A stretch of DNA of 64,000 bases from Branchipolynoe longqiensis (taxonomy: Eukaryota; Annelida; Polychaeta; Phyllodocida; Polynoidae), in contig CM059198.1 in NCBI GenBank assembly GCA_030323885.1, forward strand, positions 62,460,917 through 62,524,916. The letters run 5' to 3'. Every line of letters begins with the position of its first letter. Position 1 is the stretch's first letter. Of the stretch, positions 20,219-31,217 are shown piece after piece. A program made the position numbers and the translations under genes. The notes under the pieces are model-generated. The model did no database searches and was not told the origin of the DNA. It saw only the letters and a list, made by a program, of their open reading frames with translations.

Positions 20219-20455
20219 ATAAATTCTATCAATTATTAATCAAACTTTTCTTTTTCTATGGGAATCTGTTTCCCATGGCTACAAATATATGATTGTGAGC
20301 TTTTTATTTTAATGAGTGTCTAGTGGCACATAATTGATTGTCTGCTTTTACATGTAAAAGTGATGGTTCGAACAAAAAACAAACATTTCTTGCTGTGAAT
20401 ATGGCCTATGCTGCCGACACATCATAAAGCAACCACCAATCAATCAATCAAAACC
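20219..20455 (+). repeat. Repeat D, copy 1
   Basis: Matches 31828-32053 in inverted orientation over about 230 bp. Ends CAACCACCAATCAATCAATC, like the S3 copy at 45796, so D may be the 3' part of an S3-like SINE. Confidence 0.75.
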
Positions 20456-20564
20456 TCTGGGATTTCTATCAGCACGAATGTCATTAACTCGTCGGCAGAG
20501 AACGACATGATCTGTCGAAATATGTTTATGATGTCTCAATCATATTTCCACCGTTGTGGTACCG

Positions 20565-20795
20565 GACGCACTGGACTAGTCGGTAGATCGCAGGCTCCAC
20601 GTGAGGAAGGTCAGGTTGGGTGGTTGTTTTTTTGGAGTTTTACGTCCTGGCAATATCTAAGGTCATATCAGGACGGGTATGGACTTGCGACAGTGTGCAC
20701 TCATGGTGACTTTATAGTGCTGCCGCACTGGGAGGCCAGGCCACAAGCACCATAACATGATATCCCACTCAGTCACATTGTCCATGCTGATAACT
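20565..20795. mobile_element. S1 head fragment plus antisense S1 copy
   Basis: 20565-20611 is a sense type 2 head remnant. 20612-20795 is antisense tail and body, ending at the CCCACTCAGTCACATT region. Confidence 0.75.
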
Positions 20796-21001
20796 GCATG
20801 GGTAAAAGCGCACGAGACCAACACACACTCAGTAAATATGGACGCATCTCTGGCGCCCCCTACCAGTGTTTCAGTAACTAATAAATGGTCGCCGCTCCAT
20901 GCGCCATCTAGCGTAATTCTCATTAACAAGTCGTGACGTATTACACATCTACACACTTCGACCAGAGCGTTTCAATCGATCGGACGTGTTTCTCCAGCTT
21001 A

Positions 21002-21585
21002 TGGCCCTGTCACACTACGACGCTTCTCCCGGCGATCCGTCAGCGTTGAAAATAAAATCTTGCGCGTCGAGAAACGTCAAACTTTTTGGCGGTTTTGGGG
21101 GAAAAGATCGGCATCAGCGCGGCGCGTTATGCGCGCGCGGCCAACGTGTGTCGACGCGCTGGGAAAAAAAAATTTGGTGCGACGTCTTCATTTAACCTTA
21201 AATGATGCTAGGGCGTAAAACAAAAACGGCCCAGTTTGCGCAACGCGTGAGCAACGACCCTCCCGCGCGCGCGCCATCTTCCTACCGTTCCCATAACGTT
21301 ATTCCGGCGCGTCCAACGCAGCGCGACACGCGCCTAACCTCCTTACCCATATATTTGCGCGCGCTGGCGGTCGTTGGGTTGTTTTGGACATGTTCAAAAC
21401 CTTGGGCGATAGGGAACGCGCGCCGGCGTTTCGCGCCGACCATCAACGTCAACGATAATGTACCGACGTGTACCGACGCGCGCATAATGCGCCCCCAGCG
21501 CGTCTCGATATTTCACTCATTATCGCCCAAAAACACCACACGTTGACGGGTCGCCGGCGAGAAGCATCGTAGTGTGACAGGGCCA
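21002..21585. mobile_element. TWA foldback element 5 (GGCCCTGTCACACTACGACG)
   Basis: 584 bp, inverted ends TGGCCCTGTCACACTACGAC / CATCGTAGTGTGACAGGGCCA, flanks TTA and TAA. Interior is CpG-dense with GCGCG, CGACGCG and CGTCGG words in both directions. Confidence 0.88.
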
Positions 21586-21749
21586 TAACATTCACCATCC
21601 CACCCAACCCAACTACTGCAAGAACTGTCTCTATAGGGTTAAGTGCCTGGAAACCTCAAACTCTAAATCTCATATCATGACTCGAACTGTAACAACCTGA
21701 CTACGAAGAATAAAAGCCACTATATACTGTACTGGTCTTGTGTCGATCA

Positions 21750-22200
21750 ATTATCCTGACACTGAGCCAATCAGTCCTTGCCCTATCCTAATAATGCAGA
21801 GTGCCTGGTTAGGAAGCGACAAGTGTGAATTTTGTAAGTAATTGGTTTGATTCGACTGGGGAATTGAACTCATGACCGTCCGCACAGGAGCCCTGCGCTC
21901 TACCGATTCGGCCACCGCGTCCTGACGGAAGGTCGGGAGTTTCAAACTCTCCCGGCGGAGTCAAAGCAATGACATACAACATCTAGTCGGGTGCCAGGCA
22001 TTAATACTAGGATAGGACAAGGACTGGTTAGCTCAGTGTGAGGATACTGTGGCTGAGTGGGATATCGGGTCAAGGTGCCGGCAGCCTGATTTCCCAGTGG
22101 GGCAGCACTATAAAGTCGCCATGAGTGCGCACTGTCACAAGTCGGTACCCGTCCTGATATGACCTTAGATGTTGCCAGGATGCAAAACTCCAACAACCAA
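21750..22200. mobile_element. Two S1 SINEs joined head to head
   Basis: Antisense type 2 head half (21750-21922), then a sense copy lacking most of its head (21923-22200, tail CAAAACTCCAACAACCAAC). The junction lies inside both heads. Confidence 0.8.
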
Positions 22201-22224
22201 CTCTATCCACGCTTACCTGTCTAA

Positions 22225-22638
22225 AGCCGTGTTTACATGGGGAATTGTGAAACGATGTAGACAAAGCGATTTATATGAAGCGTTTTAGAAGCGCGTTTAC
22301 ACGGACAGAGTTTGAAAGTGTTTTGGCGCCGGGAACCAGCAGCCTTAGGTCCGCCTGTAGCTGGCGAGCACTGCTATTTTACACTATCGCCGCCCGGGAA
22401 CCAGCAGCCTTAGGTCCGCCTGTATCCGGCGAGCACTGCTATTGTACACAATCACCGCCCGGGAACCAGCTGAAACGTTTCTTGTAAACCACCTCCTGAG
22501 GTGGTATACGTGGAACGTTCCAGCTGAAACATTTCCGCCCTAAAACGCCGCAGTGGCGCGTTTACACGGACACATTTAAAACGATCTAGGCAACTGGTTC
22601 TACCTAGGACGTTTCAACTCGCCCGTGTAAACGCAGCT
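22225..22638. mobile_element. TWA foldback element 6 (AGCCGTGTTTACA ends)
   Basis: 414 bp. Ends AGCCGTGTTTACATGG and CCCGTGTAAACGCAGCT. Contains a 66-bp tandem duplication (GGGAACCAGCAGCCTTAGGT, twice) and a central palindrome CCACCTCCTGAGGTGG at 22491-22506. Flanks TAA and TAC. Sister copy at 32055. Confidence 0.82.
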
Positions 22639-22639
22639 T

Positions 22640-23310
22640 ACATGGCTCCTTGCCTGAGAAGTCAGTGGAGATTGCTACACTGCCTTGAACAAGCTCCGTT
22701 TGATGTAGCATTGTTGATGTTGCCATGACTACACAAGCCTATTTATTACACTTGACATTCATGACAGGTTAAGACGACCCCCCTTTAGCATTAAAGGGGA
22801 AGCCGATCCAAACCACTCCACAATAGTTGATAGTTAAATAAAATTCAAATAACAATAAAACGAAACTATGCATTACGGACGCCCCAACTTTGAATATCAA
22901 CTTCCGGTACAACATATTTAAACGGTAGAAACTTCCGGTTCAACATATTCAAATGACAGTAACTGACAGCCCACTCGTTCACTCTCACGTTGGGTCACAC
23001 TGAGTGTTGCATTATTATGGATAGGTGAGAGTGGGAACAGAGTGCATGGCTTCACCAATATGGTCAGCGAACATGAGTAATTTACAAATGAGGTGGCGAC
23101 AATTCCGCCACATGTATGACAATGTGGGTTCACCACACAAATTGGTCATGCTGTTGCCAGTCACCATAGGATATGTATCATTTTCACCCACCCACCCTTC
23201 CCTCATAAACCTGAAAACCAATGGTTCGTCGCCGAAAAGAAAGAGACCTATTCAGCCGAATTCTTTTTATTATCAAAATACAGAAGTTTAAAAAAAGCAG
23301 TCGTGTGAAT
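22640..23310. other. No gene recognised
   Basis: A short direct repeat AACTTCCGGTWCAACATATT occurs at 22899 and 22929, about 30 bp apart. Otherwise nothing assignable. Confidence 0.4.
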
Positions 23311-23318
23311 AAGACATA

Positions 23319-23872
23319 AGCCCTGTTCACACGGGGCAGTTAATTTGAATCATAAAAATCGACTTGTAAAGTTCGGGTTACATTTCACGTGGGAACGCGA
23401 GGCTAAGTCGAATTAGGGCTGATTCGAATCATATAATTCGGATTTTATAAACCACCTAAGGAGGTGGTTTATATGAACCAAATTTTATGATTCGACTTAT
23501 ATCGCCCATGTGAACGCAACCGACTTACTTGAAGCGGATTAAGCATGTCACACTATATAATATAATTTGGTCTATGAACCGGCTAGAGGTGCACAGATAT
23601 TTTTGTCATCATTTATTTTTAGGGTTTCACTGCCCAGCAGAAGTTTTGACCGTTCCAAAACAATACGATTCAGTCGAAACAGATCGAGGTCGAACCCACA
23701 CTCTCTCGTGCTGACGTCGACTAACCAAAACTGGTGCTGGTTAGTCTGGACTTGCTCATGCACTGATATCGATTTCCAGCCCAAGTGCTGCCCGTGTGAA
23801 CGCGACACTAGTTCGGTTCATATGATCCGCCTTGTATAAATCGCTTTAAACGTTTCCCGTGTGAACACGGCT
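23319..23872. mobile_element. TWA foldback element 7 (AGCCCTGTTCACACGGG)
   Basis: 554 bp, ends AGCCCTGTTCACACGGGGC and CCGTGTGAACACGGCT, flanked by ATA on both sides. Central palindrome ACCACCTAAGGAGGTGGT at 23451-23468. About 200 bp of the right half (CAGATATTTTTGTCATCATT onwards) is shared with the element at 37069. Confidence 0.82.
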
Positions 23873-23894
23873 ATAGTCAACGCGAAATTGTAGA

Positions 23895-24220
23895 AGTTGG
23901 TTGGTGTTTGGAGCTTTGCATCCTGGCAACATCTAAGGTCACATCAGGACGGGTACAGACTTGTGAGAGTGCACACAAATGGTGACTTTATAGTACTGCC
24001 GCACTGGGAGACCAGGCTGCCAGCACCATGACCCGATATCCCAGCCAGTCACATTATCCCGACACAGAGCCAACCAGTCCTTGCCCTATCCTATTAATGT
24101 TGAGCGCCAAGCTCGGAAGCAACATATATAAATTTTGTAAGTCATTAGTTTGACTCGACTGGGGATTGAACTCCCAAACTCCCGCATGGGATGCCTGCGC
24201 TCTACCGATTCGGCCATTGT
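23895..24220 (-). mobile_element. S1 SINE, head type 2, full length
   Basis: Antisense from TTGGTTGGTGTTTGGAGC to the head complement GCTCTACCGATTCGGCCATT. Body intact. Confidence 0.88.
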
Positions 24221-24404
24221 AGAACTAGTTATGTTTATGTTCTTTACATTCTTATTGCTGAGAATCCACATGCGGAATCATCTTCCACGAAAAATGTCAT
24301 TGGAGGCAGCCTCTCTCGCTTCTGGTTGGCTGATTTGATGTGGTTTACCCTGATGTAATTGATGTCAAAGTGAAGCTTGTTTTAGTGCACAGTGATTTTC
24401 GTAT

Positions 24405-24574
24405 GATTGGCTATTGGACATCAGACTTATGGTCATTCTGACATATTTCTATGGAGGAAACGCCACATAGGCTAATCTCTCCGATACGCAGCAAAATCTT
24501 TTATATGCTCTTTCCCACGGACAGGACAGTACATACCACAGCTTTTGATGAACCAGTTGTGGACCACTGGTTGG
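24405..24574 (-). mobile_element. Gastropod SINE M, partial
   Basis: Complement of the M body: TTGGCTATTGGACATCAGAC through ACCAGTTGTGGACCACTGGT. The head is missing. I recognise the family from gastropod genomic sequence; the AAAGATYYYTTGCTGC region is decayed. Confidence 0.75.
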
Positions 24575-24756
24575 ACAGATATAACTGATGACAGATACAG
24601 TGCATCTTTATATACCCTATGTCTGGTAGTGTTGCAGTTATCGATACTGAGTGCAGCCTCATAGGGATAGCTTTATTTTCACATTTTACTGTAGTAATAA
24701 ATTGGCAGGGAAATTATGCTGTCTGGGTGTGATGTAAATTGGAAACATTGTGCCTA

Positions 24757-25465
24757 GAGCGGGTTTTTAATCCAGATATTTTTGCCATTCCAGGATTGCT
24801 TCCTAATCATTTGAAAAAGCGAGAGTCACTGCAACGCAGCTTCATAGCATATATCAAAGACACCAAGAGCCAGGATTACTGGGACAGACTAAAATTCCTC
24901 AAAATCTACTCCACACATTGACCACTCCCCTATATCAATCACTTTATTTGTGTCCCAAACCAGCGGCCATACAATACCACTGTATTGATAAAAAAAACAT
25001 ACGCCCTAAAGTGACCACCTCCCTAAATGGATCATCTAAAGTGGGTCCCATGGTCTGTCGATTTAGAGAGGTTTTACTGTATGTACACTTGGAAAATGAT
25101 TGAAGGCAAAGAACCTAACTATGGCATAACAAGGTATTATTCAAAAAGATATGGTAGACTTTGTAATGTCAACAGCCTCACAGTCAACAAAAACACTGCG
25201 GGAAGGAAGTCTTTCTCTCCAAGGCATCCAGCTCTTCAATACAATGCTAGTTTACATAAGAAATCAATCAAACTGCAGTGTATTCATCACACATTTTGAC
25301 AAGGTGTTAACAGCAATACCAGATGAACCATATATTCCACGATGCACCCAGCAAACACCAGCGGATTCAAATTCATTGCTGCAAAAAGTCATGATAAAGC
25401 TGAACAGAGCGTCCTCATCACATGTAGTGGGGCCTGATGGTGGAGTCTCTGACTTGGCCTGAGCA
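24757..25465 (+). pseudogene. LINE reverse-transcriptase C-terminal remnant, split by a MITE
   Basis: 24757-24915 encodes ...SFIAYIKDTKSQDYWDRLKF-type residues. After the MITE at 24919-25081 the reading resumes with YTWKMIEGKEPNYGI, then RYGRLCNV. A frameshift near 25210 moves to the frame with LQGIQLFNTMLVYIRN and IPDEPYIPR, ending DLA-stop at 25460. This order (YW-RLK-LKIYS, Y-WK-EG-PN-GI, R-GR, LFN-IRN, IPD-P) is that of non-LTR retrotransposon C-termini of the CR1/jockey kind. At least one insertion and one frameshift make it dead. Confidence 0.8.
24919..25081. mobile_element. pogo-like MITE P, left end lost, inside a LINE
   Basis: Ends GATTTAGAGAGGTTTTACTGTA; internal GACCACTCCCCTATATCAAT and CTTTATTTGTGTCCCAAA match the full copies at 41329 and 49601. 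It separates two halves of a LINE frame. Confidence 0.8.
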
Positions 25466-25557
25466 TACAGCTCAAACACCCTAATGTAGTATAATCTAAA
25501 TTACGCTATCTAGACTCCTTGGTACCTTGGTATGCAGGTATTGCAATACCTCAGGGA

Positions 25558-26003
25558 GTTTGACGCCCCTGCCCTGCAGAGTTGTAAACCACTGCCTTGT
25601 GGCCCAGGTTCTTGACAGAACCAAAGGAGCAAACCCTAAACAGAAAACCATGTCACTGTGGCAGCATCAAGGCCGGTTGATGTATGGAACTCCCAACATC
25701 GCCCGACCAGCCACTGCAGGGACAAATAGTTTTGCACCTGTCTGGACATGTTCTTGCCAGTGTGAGACCTCTATTTGCTCCCCGAGAGAGTGCCGCTGGT
25801 GACTTGCAACAAAACCAGCAGCACTTCAACACTTTTGCAGGCAGCCTTCATGAAATGTACCATCAAGAGAAACCTGAAGCTGAGAGAGATTGAGACCAAC
25901 TCATGGACATCACTCTCACAGCAGAGAGCTAAATGGAGAGCGACAGTCAAGTAATGAAAGTCTTTGTCACATTGCAACCGACAGCATGATGATGATGATG
26001 GTG
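25558..26003 (+). mobile_element. Module Q plus LINE 3' tail
   Basis: 25558-25857 is a non-coding module (GACGCCCCTGCCCTGCAG to GCAGCCTTCATGAAATG). From 25858 it switches to LINE coding sequence (ACCATCAAGAGAAACCTGAA), stop codon and a 3' tail CAACCGACAGCATGATGATG. The same junction type at 28749-29138 makes this look like a non-autonomous element using a LINE tail. Confidence 0.75.
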
Positions 26004-26037
26004 TACTAATCCATCTGGTTATATGACATTTGCCACA

Positions 26038-26230
26038 CACTCATTGTGACTTTATTGTGCGCACCGCACAGTGAACTCCACTTAGTCACATTATCCTGAT
26101 ACTGACCAAGCCAGTCCTCGCTCTATCCCAGTAATGCCTAACACCAGACTGGGTACTGACAAGTATCAATTTTGTAAGTCATCGATTTGACTCGGGTAGA
26201 GTTTGAACTCCATTGTCTTAGCTCTCGTCT
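26038..26230 (-). mobile_element. S1 SINE, antisense, decayed head
   Basis: Body from TGTGACTTTATTGTGCGC to TTTGACTCGGGTAGAGTTTG. Low match, old copy. Confidence 0.7.
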
Positions 26231-26327
26231 AGTGTGCAGTAAGCCTGGAATGTGCGGGCTAGCTTTTTTAATGTGTTTTGGGGTGTTTGTAGGATGTGGT
26301 TCTTTTATTGGGCGTCGTGGGGTGACG

Positions 26328-26405
26328 TGGGGGGGGGGGGGGGGGGGGGGGGAGGGGTGGCGGTGGTCGGTGGGGGAGGGGGGAGGGGGTAGGGAGGGGA
26401 GGGAG
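26328..26405. repeat. G-run and GGGGAGG-rich tract
   Basis: Over 20 consecutive G followed by GGTGGCGG and GGGGAGG units. Confidence 0.95.
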
Positions 26406-26464
26406 TAAAGATGATACAGTGACAGATGAAAACAAGCCGGCAGAATTGCAACCAGAACACGTTC

Positions 26465-26832
26465 GTGATGAAAAACAATACAAATAACATAAAATAAAAC
26501 AATGCAAATAAATTAAAACAATGAAATAAATTAAAATAATACAAATAAAATAAAACAATGCAAATAAAATAAGACAATAAAAATATAATAAAACAATACA
26601 AATTAAATAAGGCAATACAAATTAAATAAAACAATACAAATAAAATAAAACAATACAAATAAAATAAAATAAGACAATGAAAATAAAATAAAACAATACA
26701 AATAAAATAAAACAATACAAATAAAATAAAATAAGACAATGAAAATAAAATAAAACAATACAAATAAAATAAAACAATACAAATAAAATAAAATAAGACA
26801 ATGAAAATAAAATAAAACAATAAAAGTTAAAG
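26465..26832. repeat. (AAATAAAACAATACA)n satellite-like tract
   Basis: About 370 bp of AATAAAACAATACAAATAAA units. Within 26640-26820 a higher-order unit of about 63 bp recurs three times (two ACAATACAAAT copies then AAAATAAGACAATGAAAAT). Long minus-strand ORFs here are composition artefacts. Confidence 0.92.
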
Positions 26833-26839
26833 CAAGATA

Positions 26840-27210
26840 AGCACACAAAAACACCCCAAAAAACAATCTAGAAATAAATGTCTTCTGCTTGTAATATTTG
26901 GAGATTCCACAAATACTTTATGTTTAGCCCATCATGCTTCGCTAGCAACAGGTTGCCAACATGCTGATTGTGTCATTTTAACCATCGTATACTTGGCACA
27001 ACATTTTCCTCTCTCTTTTTTCAAAGCAACAACGTCAGCTCCAAAAATACGAATTAAAATGTTGGTGAATAATTATAGTGATGCTGCGCGGTGAATTTAT
27101 AGTGAAGCCGTTTGCTGAGAACTGGCAAGGAGAATGTGGTGTGTGTGTGTGCATGGTATGTGTGTGTGTGTCTGTGTGTGTGTGTCAACTTTTGTCTTCT
27201 GTCTCATTTC
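26840..27210. other. No gene recognised; (TG)n at 27138-27185
   Basis: Mostly unique AT-rich sequence, ending in a TG-rich microsatellite just before the S1 copy at 27219. Confidence 0.5.
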
Positions 27211-27218
27211 TGCGTCAA

Positions 27219-27562
27219 CCAGACGGGATGGCCGAATGAGTTAGAGCATCCGTCTCCGGTGTTGGTAGACCGTGGGATCGTGGGTTCGAACCCTGGTCGA
27301 GTCAAACTGATGACTTAAAAATTGATACTTGTCGCTTCCTAGCCAGGCACTCGGCATTATTAGGATAGGGCAAGGATTGGTTGGCTCAGTGTCAGGATAA
27401 TGTGACTGAGTGGGATATCAGGTCATGGTGCTGGTGGCCTGGTCTCCCAGTGGGGCAGCACTATAAAACTCACCATGAGTGTGCACTGTCACAAGTTGGT
27501 ACCCGTCATGATATGACCTTAGATGTTGCTAGGACGTAAAACAACAACAAACAACAACAACA
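27219..27562 (+). mobile_element. S1 SINE, head type 1, full-length reference copy
   Basis: The tRNA-like head has A-box-like ATGGCCGAATGAG (27229-27241) and B box GGTTCGAACCC (27283-27293). The body holds CCTAGCCAGGCACTCGGCAT, CAGTGTCAGGATAATGTGAC, TGGGGCAGCACTATAAA and CCTTAGATGTTGCTAGGACG. The tail is AAAACAACAACAAACAACAA. Total about 340 bp. The tail CAA repeats suggest mobilisation by a LINE with a simple-repeat end. No known named family is asserted. Confidence 0.93.
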
Positions 27563-27590
27563 TTTCTGCGTCCATTTGTTGTGATTTATG

Positions 27591-28008
27591 GTTTGTTGGA
27601 GCTTTAAGTCCTGGCAACATCTGAGGTCAGATCAGGACTGGTAGCGACTTGTGACAATGCACACATATGGCAACATTATTAGTGCTGCACCACTGGGTTG
27701 GTAGTTGGAGTCCTGGCAACATCTAAGGTCATATCAGAACAGGTACTGACTTGAGACACTGCACACTCATGAGGGACTGTCCCACTGTGAGACCAGGCCG
27801 CTAGCACCATGACCTGATATCCCACTCAGTCACACTATCCTGACACTGAGCCAACCAGTCCTTGACCTATCTTAATAATGTTGACCACCTGGCTGGGAAG
27901 TGACAAGTATCAATTTTGTTAAGTCACTGGTTTGACTCGACCAGGGTTCCAACCAGTAGGTTCGAGGGAGATGGAAGCTCAACTCATTTGTCCATCCCGT
28001 CTGGTCGC
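27591..28008 (-). mobile_element. Two tandem antisense S1 copies
   Basis: 27591-27696 is a tail and partial body. 27697-28008 is nearly full length with a type 1 head (CATTTGTCCATCCCGTCTGG). A further tail scrap lies at 28066-28105. Confidence 0.82.
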
Positions 28009-28109
28009 GTCCATCTGTGATGTGGATGAGACATACAGTGTGTGCTGCGTTCCTGGTGTGAATAAGTGGTTGGTTGTTGGGGTTTTACAGCCTGACAACA
28101 TCTCATTGA

Positions 28110-28745
28110 CGATAAATGTGTTCTTGAATGTCGGATGAAATTGTTTGCTAGGGGGAAATTATCATTCTACTTGACTGACCGTCGAGCGTGGTTTTCGGCC
28201 TCTGCTGTCAACACCAACCAAATATGGGATTATGACATGATGTTCATTTCAATGTTTGTGCTGTGTACTGTTTAGTTGGCTTATGTCAATTTTCAAAATA
28301 ACAGTAACAATTTCAGATGCCAATTTTTTCAAGTTGTAGTCGACTTATCAGAGGTGAACTAGTTTAACACCGGCTGCCCACACCAATAGAGGCGAGCAAA
28401 TGCCTGCAGTGTGCCAAGAAGTGACGATGTTTGTGCAGTCCCGTCATTCTCTCACGAGACCCATCGAGTTTCCTGGTGTGAGATGGGGAAAGTACGAAAC
28501 ACAAGGGGGTGCTTTAATCAGCTTCTATGTTCGAGTAAGCCTGCTTTCATCTTGTTATCCAGAATGATGTAAGAAATTGGTTCAGTTCAATTCTAACTCT
28601 TGCCGGTGTATTTCCTAGTACAGTGTGGCCCCGTTGGGCCAAACTTGGAGGGTCCCGCGAAATTTGTTTGGATTGGCCGGGCTTTGGCTTTGGCTTTGAC
28701 AAAAACACGGGTGCATTATGAATTAGCTTTGTTTATCGTTAGAAT
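28110..28745. other. Mostly unassigned; possible pogo-like remnant at its right end
   Basis: 28617-28745 begins TACAGTGTGGCCCCGTTGGG and ends CGTTAGAATGGTAT, words found in pogo-like P copies. The rest shows nothing I recognise. Confidence 0.4.
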
Positions 28746-28748
28746 GGT

Positions 28749-29138
28749 ATAGTTTGACGCCCCTGCCCTGCAGACTTGTAAACCACTGCCTTGTGGTACA
28801 GGTTCTTGACAGAACCGAAGGCTAAGGGAGCAAACCCTGAACAGAAAACCATGTCAATGTGGCATCATTAAGGGCGGTTGATGTATGGAACTCCCAACAT
28901 CTCCCGACCAGCCACTGCAGGGACAAATAGTTTTGCGCCTGTCTGGACATGTTCTTGCCGATGTGAAACCTCTATTTGCTCCCCGAGAGAGTGCCGCTGG
29001 TAACTTGCAAAAGCCAGCAGCACTTCAACACTTTTGCAGGCAGCTTTCATGAAATGTACAACCACAGGAGAGCAGCAGTCAAGTAATGAAAGCAGTCTTT
29101 GTCACATCGCGACCGACAGCATGATGATGATGATATCC
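28749..29138 (+). mobile_element. Module Q plus LINE 3' tail, second copy
   Basis: Module Q (28749-29060) is closely similar to 25558-25857. It joins a shorter LINE tail (GCAGTCAAGTAATGAAAGCAGTCTTTG) at 29073, ending in (GAT)n. The junction to the LINE part differs from that at 25858. Confidence 0.75.
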
Positions 29139-29190
29139 TGCCAACATCTAAGGTTATATCAGGACGAGTACTGATTGTGACAGTATGTTT
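29135..29190 (-). mobile_element. S1 tail fragment
   Basis: TCCTGCCAACATCTAAGGTT to GTGACAGTATG, joined directly to the LINE (GAT)n tail. Confidence 0.6.
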
Positions 29191-29391
29191 AATGGCATTT
29201 TCTCAAATTACTTTTACTGTCAACTACTCATCATCTCTGTCTGGGTGTTGTACCTGAGTAACACCTTCTAACCAGCACCACCCTGAGGGGATAATTTACG
29301 TGTTTTTTTAATAGAATTAGGTATTATAACAAAGTTATAGCTGCCATAAAACGGTCAAATGAAATGACATATATTATAATTTTTTTGTTGT

Positions 29392-29925
29392 TGGTAAATA
29401 TAGTTTATTCATTGAATAAAGTCTTTTGTCAGCGCCGTGGCACTGGTCTTCCAGCCATGTGACAATACAGTTATTTACAATATATGCAGCTAGCCCAAAT
29501 CAGCTGAAATAACAATATCAAACATTCAAAGACTTACATATGGTATAGTTTGACAATTCACATACAAAAATAGCAGTTATATGTTGTATTCCCTACACAC
29601 TTGATAGATACATGTGTATTGGTTAGACCTTTACATTACGGAGTGGTTAGGTGCATAGTTTCCCTTCATAGGTTTGTATGCCTACTATGTTGTGAATTGC
29701 AAAACTATCATGTTGTTGGAGTTAACATTTTGAGATGGAGTGAGTGTTAGTAGAATGGTTTGTTTATTCTGTTAGATAGAGTGTGGTTAGCTTATAGGGT
29801 TATGCTTAAAAGGTTAATACCTCAGGTGTGTTTTTTGACTTCATGAAGTAGTTTGAGTAAGTAACTTGTTAGTAATGATGGGATAAACAATGCTTGGAAG
29901 ATTGTACGTTTCAGTCATTTAGTAA
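29392..29925 (-). mobile_element. Retroelement 3' end, inverted copy of 57031-57560
   Basis: About 535 bp nearly identical to 57031-57560 in inverted orientation. The end contains AATAAACTATATTTACC on the minus strand and GGCTGGAAGACCAGTGCC, a phrase also at 37720-37745 downstream of a LINE fragment. It is most likely the 3' untranslated part of a related LINE. Confidence 0.75.
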
Positions 29926-29929
29926 AAAA

Positions 29930-30111
29930 CGAGATTTTTCGCTTTGGGTAATTTTAATTGTCACTATTTCTACTTTTCTTGGGATGAAAAGATTATGGAG
30001 CAATGAACAAAGAAAAATAGGAATCTAAAAAAAGAATTAATGTTGGATTTCAATGTTTATCGAAGAAATCTTTGGATCGGTGTTTACAGGGTTTGCGCCT
30101 CAAGTCTTCAT
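29930..30111. mobile_element. F-family MITE, right part
   Basis: Core TTATGGAGCAATGAACA and right end GGATCGGTGTTTACAGGGTT...AGTCTTC; abuts (TA)n. Confidence 0.65.
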
Positions 30112-30115
30112 ACAT

Positions 30116-30147
<32 letters not shown>

Positions 30148-30176
30148 GAAGATATATATATATATATATATACATT
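30112..30176. repeat. (TA)n microsatellite with palindromic GAA/TTC break
   Basis: About 60 bp of TATA interrupted once by GAAG. Confidence 0.9.
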
Positions 30177-30189
30177 TATGGTCATTTTT

Positions 30190-30545
30190 TTCGAATGTTG
30201 CATGTTGACCTGCCACCCACAACATCGATTCTTGCCACTGCCCTCAGATGGTGGTTTGGTTGTGGAAATCCTTTATACAACCTTTTTCATGGAGCATGTT
30301 GCACCAAGATCTGCCACCCACAACATTGATTCTTGCCACTGCCATCAGAGGGCGGCTTGGTTGTGGAAATCGTCTACATGACCTTTGCCATGGAACATCT
30401 TGGACAGTGACCTCCCATCCACAATATTGATTCTTGCCACTGTTATTATGCATTAGGTTCGTGGTGGAAATCCTCTATAAGGCCCTTTCCACAGAAGCTA
30501 CTGCACAGTAAACTGATACCTACAACACTACTTCTCCCATTGACG
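30190..30545. repeat. About 120-bp degenerate tandem repeat
   Basis: Three to four units built from CCACCCACAACATYGATTCTTGCCACTGCC and GGTTTGGTTGTGGAAATCCT, at 30217, 30318, 30413 and weakly near 30515. Period about 100 bp. Function unknown. Confidence 0.75.
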
Positions 30546-30552
30546 TCAGGAA

Positions 30553-30785
30553 AGTTTGTTTTATTTAACGACGTCTCTAGAGCATATTGATTTTCATCAT
30601 CAGCTATTGGGCGTCAAACATGTGGTCAGTTCTGACATATTTCTTCGGAGGAAACCCGTTGCTGCCACATAGGCTACTCTTTCCGATAATCAGCAAGGGG
30701 TCTTTTATATGCACTTTCCCTCAGACAGGACAGCACATACCACAGCCTTTGATGAACCAGTTGTGGACCACTGGTTCCCACTGAC
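30553..30785 (-). mobile_element. Gastropod SINE M, body only
   Basis: GTTTTATTTAACGACGTCTC through TATATGCACTTTCCCTCAGA to AACCAGTTGTGGACCACTGG, all complementary to the M body; no tRNA head. Confidence 0.82.
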
Positions 30786-30974
30786 GTCATAGAGTGGGGT
30801 GGCGATGGAAATGATCTACAGAAACATGATTTAAAACATGTCCACATGGAATACATCACATAGTTCAGCGTCAGCCTTTTTTTTTTTTTTTTGAATTTTG
30901 ATCTTCCAAAAAAGGGAATGTAGCCATTTAACAAAAGAAACTGGAGTTGTTTAGGGAATGGGAGAACGCTGAAG

Positions 30975-31115
30975 TGGGGTGGGTGGGTGGGTAGGTGGGT
31001 AGATGGGTGTGTAGGTGGGTAGATGGGTGGGTAGGTGGGTGGGTAGGTGGGTGGGTAGGTGGATGGGTGGGTAGGTGGGTGGGTAGGTGGGTGTGTGGTG
31101 GATGGGGGTTGGTGA
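30975..31115. repeat. (GGTGGGTAGGTG)n minisatellite
   Basis: About 140 bp of GTGGGTAGGTGGGTGG units on the plus strand. Confidence 0.95.
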
Positions 31116-31217
31116 TTCTGTTATAACTGAGAGATGGCTCTTTTCTTGTCTCCTATGTCATAGCCCAATTTATATATATATATATATATATAGTCATATT
31201 GATATATATATATATAT

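Noticed and set aside
26268..26866. Open frames up to 171 codons on the minus strand
   Set aside because: Produced by the AAATAAAACAATACA repeat (Phe/Leu/Cys/Ile periodic) and an adjoining G run; no gene.
27225..27300. SINE heads as free-standing tRNA genes
   Set aside because: They keep A and B boxes but lack a cloverleaf acceptor stem and run straight into the S1 body without a T-run terminator.
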